The notes beneath the pieces were generated by a model. It was not told the origin of the DNA. It made no database searches and worked only from the letters and a program-made list of their open reading frames with translations. The position numbers and the translations under genes are program-made. 33,607 bases of DNA, from positions 28,278 through 61,884 of the forward strand of contig JACPGH010000001.1 in the NCBI GenBank assembly GCA_016182485.1. The letters are read 5' to 3'. This document shows positions 27,585-33,607 of the stretch, piece by piece; the first letter of the stretch is position 1; each line of letters opens with the position of its first letter. This stretch comes from Candidatus Kaiserbacteria bacterium. Its GTDB lineage: Bacteria; Patescibacteriota; Minisyncoccia; Phycocordibacterales; Phycocordibacteraceae.

Positions 27585-28091
27585 TCATACTGTCCCCCTA
27601 GTCTTGCGCAACTTGCGCTTGTGAATTACCGTGTCCGATTTCTTGACGCGGTTCGTGAGCCAGGAAGAAGACTGCACTTTTCCGCCGGCACCTATGTTAT
27701 ATAGCATTCGGATGCCGAGCTCTTCGCATACGGCAACTTCCGGCACCGGGTCCCCGTCAGGCTTGCGGTCGCCGCCGTTGGCGAAGACGTGCGGCTTAAG
27801 TTCCCGGAGCATGCGGCATACGCTCCGATCGCAGTCTCCCGGCGTATGATCGGAGAGCACTACCTGATCCACACAATGGATCGCTTCCAGTATCTCCCGC
27901 CGTTCCGCCTCTGGCATAAATACGAACCCCTTTTTATCTCTGAGCCAATGATCGTTGTTCAAAACAACTAATAGCTTATCGCCCAGCTTCTTCGCTTCTT
28001 GAAACATCCGGATATGCCCGATATGTACCGGATCGAACCCGCCCGATACCGCAACGACGGTCGGCTTTTTCATTGATGGACAGTATACCAA
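27585..28091 (-). CDS. Cytidylyltransferase/adenylyltransferase-like protein
   Basis: VAVSGGFDPVHIGHIRMFQEAKKLGDKLLVVLNNDHWLRDKKGFVFMPEAERREILEAI. Confidence 0.88.
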   Translation of the reverse strand: MVYCPSMKKPTVVAVSGGFDPVHIGHIRMFQEAKKLGDKLLVVLNNDHWLRDKKGFVFMPEAERREILEAIHCVDQVVLSDHTPGDCDRSVCRMLRELKPHVFANGGDRKPDGDPVPEVAVCEELGIRMLYNIGAGGKVQSSSWLTNRVKKSDTVIHKRKLRKTRGTV

Positions 28092-28133
28092 CCCGGAAGT
28101 AGTATTCGACTAGATGCAGAGAAAGGAGAGGCC

Positions 28134-28340
28134 ATGGCTTGGTACCAGCTCACACTCAAGAACGAGTTCGATCGCGAAGAGGTCATCCCAATCGAGAAGG
28201 ATGATGACGACATGGCTTACGCGAGAGCGAAGCAGATCGTCTACGAACGTAACGCGGGTTCGGTGCGTCTGAAGTCCGCAATGCTCTTTCGGCTCGAGCA
28301 TATCTGGACGGCCACATTCAAGACCGACCCGGACTTCTGA
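28134..28340 (+). CDS. Hypothetical small protein (68 aa)
   Basis: gaaaggag upstream of ATG; followed by hairpin ccggcgcgccgttctgcggcgcgccgg. Confidence 0.55.
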   Translation: MAWYQLTLKNEFDREEVIPIEKDDDDMAYARAKQIVYERNAGSVRLKSAMLFRLEHIWTATFKTDPDF

Positions 28341-28468
28341 TTCAAGGCATCCGGCGCGCCGTTCTGCGGCGCGCCGGCACTCGTTACAGTAATATCAGAA
28401 GTCACAAAATCCGGCCATATCACTTTGAGCCTATAGGACAATTTTGATATGTACTAATGTGGATTTCT

Positions 28469-28747
28469 TTACCGTTTCTCCATTTCCCGATACACAATTG
28501 AGCGATGCAGGATAGCGAGTATCAGTACTTTCGACCCGGCAATGCGGAAAACGACTCGATAGTCCCCAACGCGAAGTTTGCGGTATCCCTTTAGGGAGCG
28601 GCGAAGCGGCTTGCCATACACATCTGGATATTCAAAAAGCTTCTCTTCGATTGCAGCTTGTATCTTCGCTCTCCAGAGCGGCGCGAGGCGCGGCAGATCT
28701 TCTTCGATAACCGCCGCGCTATAGATTATCTCGAATTTCAGCGCCAT
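28469..28747 (-). CDS. RelE/ParE-type toxin
   Basis: FEIIYSAAVIEEDLPRL...YGKPLRRSLKGYRKLRVGDYRVVFRIAGSKVLILAILHRSIVYRE. Confidence 0.88.
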   Translation of the reverse strand: MALKFEIIYSAAVIEEDLPRLAPLWRAKIQAAIEEKLFEYPDVYGKPLRRSLKGYRKLRVGDYRVVFRIAGSKVLILAILHRSIVYREMEKR

Positions 28748-28959
28748 GCGGCCGCGTGAGAGACGAATCGGGCTCTGCTCGTGTCGCGCTTTGCGGCAAT
28801 AGCATCCAGTACCTCATCCTCCTCGATCTCGAGGGCAATGCGGAGCAGGTGCTCCGCCTTTGTCGCCTGGGGAACCTGGTCGCGCTTCGCGAGCTTTCCA
28901 AGGGCGTGGTCGAGCTCTCTGGAGACGCTGATATTGATCCGTTTTTTGCTGGTGGCCAT
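28738..28959 (-). CDS. Ribbon-helix-helix antitoxin
   Basis: KKRINISVSRELDHALGKLAKRDQVPQATKAEHLLRIALE; overlaps the toxin start. Confidence 0.8.
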   Translation of the reverse strand: MATSKKRINISVSRELDHALGKLAKRDQVPQATKAEHLLRIALEIEEDEVLDAIAAKRDTSRARFVSHAAAWR

Positions 28960-29052
28960 ATAAATTGAAGTGTATCAGAAGTGTATCACGTCCGTCAAGT
29001 CCGGGACGGACGTGAAAAAACGAACCAAAGTCGTAAATTCTCGGTTTGTCGG

Positions 29053-29081
29053 TTGACTTCCTTTTAGGCCTCCTATAGTAT
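29053..29081 (+). promoter_or_regulatory. Candidate sigma70-like promoter of 16S rRNA
   Basis: TTGACT (29053-29058), 17 bp, TAGTAT (29076-29081). Confidence 0.6.
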
Positions 29082-29322
29082 GTCTTTACTGCCTATCGGA
29101 CATACATGAAGGCAGGGGAGAGCTTAAGACAAATGAGCTCGAGAGAGCTCATGATGGTCTTACGCTTGTTATTTGACATCACCAATAGTGCTTGCCCTGC
29201 GTAGCTCACAAGAGCGAAGCAGGGCGTAAGATGTGAATTCTTTTGTTCCGCCTATTCTTAATGAGAGTTTGATCCTAGCTCAGGGTGAATGCTGGCGGCG
29301 TGGATAAGTCATGCAAGTCGAA

Positions 29323-29756
29323 CGCTGGAGGCTGGACACTGGAGACTAGTAACTGGTTATACAATGCAGATATGGCAAGCTTTCGCGAACTAGAGGTTTA
29401 CCAACGAGCTCAAGAGCTATTTCCTAAAGTATATGCTCTTGTGCGGAATTGGAATCAGCTAGATCAACGCGAATTAGGAAGTCAGATGATTCGTGCGGCA
29501 AATTCCATTCATGCGAATATCGCAGAAGGACATGCTAAATCGACTCTAGACTTCAAACGCTATATCTCAATTTCTCTTGGCTCATGTGATGAAATCTGTG
29601 GTCATCTTAAAGATGCTGCGAATATTGGTCTCGTGAGCTTAGAAAGAAGCAGGGAATTGGCAAATGAGTATGAAATAGTTGGTAAACAACTTACTCGACT
29701 CAAACAATCCCTGCCTTTAACCAGGAACTAGCATCTAGCGTCCAGCCTCTAGAGTG
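29323..29756 (+). mobile_element. ORF-bearing IVS in the 16S V1/helix-6 region; hairpin repeat copy 5 split around an IVP ORF
   Basis: Arms gctggaggctggacactggagactagtaactggtta / taaccaggaactagcatctagcgtccagcctctagagt. Confidence 0.8.
29372..29731 (+). CDS. Four-helix-bundle protein (23S rRNA-IVP / S23 family) inside 16S
   Basis: MASFRELEVYQRAQELFPKVYALVRNWNQLDQRELGSQMIRAANSIHANIAEGHAKSTLDFKRYISISLGSCDEICGHLKDA; stop TAG lies in the right hairpin arm. Confidence 0.9.
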   Translation: MASFRELEVYQRAQELFPKVYALVRNWNQLDQRELGSQMIRAANSIHANIAEGHAKSTLDFKRYISISLGSCDEICGHLKDAANIGLVSLERSRELANEYEIVGKQLTRLKQSLPLTRN

Positions 29757-29836
29757 GCAAACGAGGTAGTAACACGTAGGTACGTCCCCCGAAGTCGGGC
29801 ATAGCCAGCCGAAAGGTTGGGTAATTCCCGATAGCA

Positions 29837-29907
29837 CTGGTTTCTGGACTCTGGTTGCTAGTTGCTGGTTTAAACCAGCAGCTAGTCACTAGAAGCCAGC
29901 AACCAGT
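29837..29907. repeat. Hairpin repeat copy 6 in the 16S V2 region
   Basis: ACTGGTTTCTGGACTCTGGTTGCTAGTTGCTGGTTTAAACCAGCAGCTAGTCACTAGAAGCCAGCAACCAGT. Confidence 0.82.
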
Positions 29908-30193
29908 TAAAGTTTTTCGCTTCGGGAGCGGCCTGCGTAGTATCAGCTAGTTGGTAGGGTAACGGCCTACCAAGGCTACGACGCTTAGGGGAGCTGAGAG
30001 GCTGACCCCCACCGATGGAACTGCGACACGGTCCATACTCCTACGGGAGGCTGCAGACGAGAATATTCCGCAATGGGCGAAAGCCTGACGGAGCGACGCC
30101 GCGTGATGGATGAAGTGCCTTGGTACGTAAACATCTTTTATCGGGGACGAAATAATTGACGGTACCCGATGAATAAGGGGCTCCTAACTCTGT

Positions 30194-31096
30194 AAACGAT
30201 AATGTTAGGAGTAACTTCTGTTAGAAACCGCAGTGCAGCAATCTCGAGTAATCGAGATTGCAAACTTGGCTATATGCTGGAACTCTCTTGCGGGCTGCGT
30301 CCTGAACGCTTTGCGTGAAGGATCCCAAGAGACAATCAGCAGGGAAGTCGAGTATACTAGAGCAAGTGATTGGAACTCTCTCAAAACAACAAACGGATGT
30401 GCTCATTGGCCTTATGCTTGGAGATGGACATCTCGAGCATGATGGATACCGAGGAACACGCCTCCAAGTGAAGCAATCGGAGGAGAAAAAGGAATATGTT
30501 TTTTGGCTCTACAGCCAATTTGCGCATATGACGAAAACTCCTCCGCAGCAGCGAAAAGATACGGGACAGTGGTATTTCGGCACGCGATTTTTCGAGATTC
30601 TGGAGAACATCAGAAAAATGTTCTACGTGGATCGAAAGAAAGTTCTTCCGAGTAATATTGCTGACATATTCGATTCGCCGTTGACGCTCGCGGTGTGGTT
30701 TATGGATGATGGACGGCTCGATTATCGAGCCAAGTCGCATTACGCCTACCACATCAGCACCGATTCCTTTACGGAGTCGGAAGTGCGGCGACTGCAAGCA
30801 TTGTTGTTAGAGAGATTCGGCATAGTGGCAAAAACCTATTTGTCACTCTGCCGCGGGAAACGGTATCCGAAACTATACATCGGAAAAGAAGGACGCGACC
30901 TGTTTACCAAGACAGTTGCTCCCTATATGCTTCCGTGTTTCGAATATAAAGTTCCGCCAATTCATAGAGTATACTTTGACCCCTCAGAGACTACACGCCG
31001 AGCTCCCTCCGCGCATATGCGCGTCGGGATGATGATATAGTCCGATCCTTATAGCGATATGAGGGCATGCCCGAAATGGCATGCCAAAACAAAATG
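30194..31096 (+). other. Group I intron in the 16S 530 loop (after ctctgT, E. coli ~516)
   Basis: ttggctatatgctggaa...gacaatcagcaggga...cctcagagactacacg...gatatagtccgatcc; exon resumes GCCAGCAG. Confidence 0.88.
30315..31040 (+). CDS. LAGLIDADG homing endonuclease (two motifs)
   Basis: VLIGLMLGDGHLEHDG and LAVWFMDDGRLDY; true start may be downstream, e.g. near IGTLSKQQ. Confidence 0.9.
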   Translation: MKDPKRQSAGKSSILEQVIGTLSKQQTDVLIGLMLGDGHLEHDGYRGTRLQVKQSEEKKEYVFWLYSQFAHMTKTPPQQRKDTGQWYFGTRFFEILENIRKMFYVDRKKVLPSNIADIFDSPLTLAVWFMDDGRLDYRAKSHYAYHISTDSFTESEVRRLQALLLERFGIVAKTYLSLCRGKRYPKLYIGKEGRDLFTKTVAPYMLPCFEYKVPPIHRVYFDPSETTRRAPSAHMRVGMMI

Positions 31097-31356
31097 GCCA
31101 GCAGGAGCGGTAATACAGAGGCCCCAAGCATTACCCGGAATCACTGGGCGTAAAGGGTGTCTAGGCGGCCCTGTTAGTCGTTCGTTAAATCCCCGGGCTT
31201 AACCTGGGAATCGCGAGCGAAACGGCAGGGCTCGAGGGCGCGAGAGGTGCACGGAACTCATGGTGGAGGGGTGAAATCCGTTGATATCATGGGGAACACC
31301 AAAGGCGAAGGCAGTGCACTGGCGCGTTCCTGACGCTCAAACACGAAAGCCAGGGT

Positions 31357-31390
<34 letters not shown>

Positions 31391-31659
31391 CCTCAACGTT
31401 GCTCGCTCGTTTTACGGAGTATCGACCCTCTGTGAGACTAAGCTAACGCGGTAAGCGAGCCGCCTGGGTAGTACGATCGCAAGATTAAAACTCAAAGGAA
31501 TAGACGGGGACTCGCACAAGCGGTGGATTATGCGGCTCAATTCGTCGATAAACGAAGAACCTTACCAAGGTTAGAAATGCTACTGCATTCCCGGTGAAAA
31601 CCGGGAAGCCTTCGAGGGTGTAGCACAGGTGATGCATGGTCGTCGTCAGTTCGTGGTTT

Positions 31660-32489
31660 GAACATTCGGACCCTCGCCGAGTAATCGGCATGTAAAATCT
31701 AGCTCATAACGGTGGAATCCATGTCCAATGTATAATTGATGCATGGGCAATACCGTGGGAAGTTTGGAAGTGCCAATTGTACTTCGCGCGCGGAAGCGAC
31801 TCCTTCTTGAATTAACTGAAAGACAAAAAGAAATTCTTATCGGATGCATTCTCGGTGATGCGTATATCTCTCCACTCGGGAAGATACGCATCGAACATTC
31901 AGTAAAACAGCGAGACTATATTGAATGGAAATATCGAGAATTATCCTCGCTTTGCTATGGAGCAAAACCGAGAGAAATAGTGCATGTGCTTCGCATGGGA
32001 AAACAGTATCAATCAATATTCTTTCTCTTGCGGCAATACTTCAGACCGTGGCACACGTTATTTTACGACGGGAAAAAGATTTTTCCTCGCGATTTACACG
32101 TTACGCCACTGTCGCTTGCAGTATGGTACATGGACGATGGTTGTTGGACAGGGAAGAAGGCGGTCATTTCCGCAGAAAGTTTTGGAGGAATATATCGGGA
32201 GCATATGCAAGAAGCGCTTGCTCGCCAGTACGGTATCGAAACCGTGGTGGGCAAGAACGGAAAACTGGTCATTAGAAAGAAATCTCATGACATGTTTTTC
32301 TCGCTTATTGCGCCTCATATTATTCCATTCATGAAGTACAAGCTTCCATAACCCCGTAACGACTTGTCTGCTTATCAGACAGAGTTATCGCGGACAGAAA
32401 CGCGGTAGCTAACACGCTAGCCCCTCGCTCATCCAAATGGGCAGGGTGAAGGTATAGTCTGATCCCTATAGTAATGTAGGAAAAATATG
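31660..32489 (+). other. Group I intron in 16S (gtggttT / GAACTGTTCCC)
   Basis: Interrupts TCAGYTCGTG...AACGAGCGCAACCC region; ggtatagtctgatccc core motif; ends in G. Confidence 0.82.
31743..32351 (+). CDS. LAGLIDADG homing endonuclease (two motifs)
   Basis: ILIGCILGDAYISP and LAVWYMDDGCWTG. Confidence 0.9.
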   Translation: MGNTVGSLEVPIVLRARKRLLLELTERQKEILIGCILGDAYISPLGKIRIEHSVKQRDYIEWKYRELSSLCYGAKPREIVHVLRMGKQYQSIFFLLRQYFRPWHTLFYDGKKIFPRDLHVTPLSLAVWYMDDGCWTGKKAVISAESFGGIYREHMQEALARQYGIETVVGKNGKLVIRKKSHDMFFSLIAPHIIPFMKYKLP

Positions 32490-33133
32490 GAACTGTTCCC
32501 TTCAGTGGGGTAACGAACGCAACCCCCGTTGTCTGTTGCCTATATGGCCAGGCGAGACTGCTCCCTCACGGGAGAGGAAGGTGGGGATGACGCCAGATCA
32601 GCATGTCCCTCTGATACCTTGGGCTGCACGCATAATACAATGGGCGGTACAACGGGTCGCAATGCCGTAAGGCGGAGCCAATCCTTATAAAACCGCCCCC
32701 AGTACGGATTGAGGTCTGCAATCGACCTCATGAAGCCGGAATCGCTAGTAATGGCGGGTCAGCCAAACCGCCGTGAATACGTTCTCGAGTCTTGTACTCA
32801 CAAATAAATGCGCCCGGCAGCGCATAGTTCTAAGTGGTTCAAGTCCACTCCTCCTCATTCGTCATGAGGAGTGTAGCTGAAAGATAGGTCCAACGCCGTA
32901 AGGCATGAACTGAAGGATCTGAAAGCAAAACATAGCCTATACACAAAAGCCGTATCAACCCATGAGTGGGCGGTGAGGATGGGGAAGATGCCAAGAAAAG
33001 GCCGTATAGGATGTGTGGAATAGAAGTATGCGTGACCCGCGGGAGATCTCATGTGCTAATGGCAATTCGTGCGCATGAGAAGTCAGCTGCGTCATAGTAA
33101 GTTTGATGAAAATCGAACCGAAGGACAAAACCG

Positions 33134-33363
33134 TTCGTGAACTTCAATCAGGGATGTTCTTTAGAATTTCGTGGAAGTAGCTCAGAAATTAGAGTAGCGA
33201 GGCTTGTTCCGTAACTGGCTGGCGCGCAAATCTAATTGACAGACCTTCTGGTCTGCGAAAGAGCGATGCCCTACGGGCAGAAGTCGTTGGTTCAAGTCCA
33301 ACTTTCCACTTCAATTCGGGCAAGGATACTTCGTACCCTTGCCCCCTGATTGAAGTTCACGAA
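33134..33363 (+). mobile_element. Palindrome-armed cassette in group II domain IV with tRNA-like cargo
   Basis: Perfect 20-bp arms TTCGTGAACTTCAATCAGGG / CCCTGATTGAAGTTCACGAA; inner hairpin GGGCAAGG...CCTTGCCC. Confidence 0.65.
33171..33310 (+). other. tRNA-like element (degenerate, split or intron-containing tRNA)
   Basis: GTGGAAG / CTTTCCAC acceptor pairing, D-stem gctc...gagt, T-arm GTTGG-TTCAAGT-CCAAC; anticodon region expanded. Confidence 0.45.
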
Positions 33364-33515
33364 TGGATTCGCGTAGTGCGGGAAATCCGCATGCTACGTG
33401 GAAACGTGAAATATGCCAATTATCACATTCGCCCGTCAAGTCAAGGGAGCTGGGGGTGCCCGAAGGTCTGCCTCGCGCAGGACTACGGCAAATTCAGTGA
33501 CAAGGACTAAGTCGT

Positions 33516-33607
33516 TGGTGCATTCTGCACCTGTTGCGACGCTTGGGAGTAATCCCTCGAAAAATAACATTGGCTATATGCTGGGAAATCCGAGTATCTG
33601 ACACTAC
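33516..33607 (+). other. 5' part of a further group I intron in 16S (after aagtcgT, E. coli ~1498), truncated by window end
   Basis: Breaks GAAGUCGU-AACAAGG; contains ggctatatgctgggaa as in the other group I introns. Confidence 0.7.

Larger units (their letters stand above)
32802..33428 (+). other. ORF-less group II-like intron in 16S (near E. coli 1399/1400)
   Basis: atgcgcccggcag...taagtggttcaagtccact...gccgtaaggcatgaactgaagg...gagaagtcagctgcgtcatagta...; DV-like hairpin ttcgcgtagtgcgggaaatccgcatgctacgtgga; DVI-like stem with bulged A 7 nt from the end. Confidence 0.65.

Noticed and set aside
32828-32875. Possible permuted tRNA (T-arm-like agtggttcaagtccact followed by hairpin ctcctcat-tcgtc-atgaggag)
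   Set aside because: The sequence fits group II domain I consensus (TAAGTGGTTCAAGTCCACT) better than a tRNA; no anticodon arm found.

Overview
The window is GC-moderate bacterial DNA. Small or split rRNA loci, small ORFs and typical protein families suggest a Candidate Phyla Radiation / Patescibacteria-like genome (inference). Ordinary content: an O-antigen-ligase/TPR pair, a peptidoglycan-binding protein, a DNA-3-methyladenine glycosylase, an L10-leader/rplJ/rplL operon, rodA, glycosyltransferase and sugar transferase, folD, secD-secF, pyrH, a cytidylyltransferase-like gene and a RelE-type toxin-antitoxin pair. The striking content is the rRNA. The 23S gene (~8759-15697) spans ~6.9 kb and the 16S gene (~29260 to beyond 33607) is over 4.3 kb; they lie ~13.5 kb apart with the 16S downstream of 23S-5S. 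Reading exons by homology, I find at least five group I-type introns in the 23S, including one inside the sarcin-ricin loop. The 16S has at least four introns: three group I-like and one ORF-less group II-like. Five introns carry LAGLIDADG ORFs. Several rRNA helices also carry non-intron insertions: a recurrent CTAG/CCAG-rich hairpin family, one copy holding a four-helix-bundle (23S-IVP/S23-type) protein gene inside the 16S, and a 67-aa ORF cassette in 23S. Two unrelated ribozymes (23S group I P6 and 16S group II domain IV) contain cassettes with the same inverted arms (TCGTGAACTTCAAT...ATTGAAGTTCAYGA) but different cargo (an 81-aa ORF vs a tRNA-like element). Other oddities are an intact 5S nested inside a disrupted second 5S, a GIY-YIG ORF bounded by inverted arms with ATGA overlaps on both sides, perfect palindromes inside folD/secD/secF coding sequence, and an in-frame amber codon in a mechanosensitive-channel-like gene. 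All calls were made by eye from the sequence; no searches or folding programs were run.
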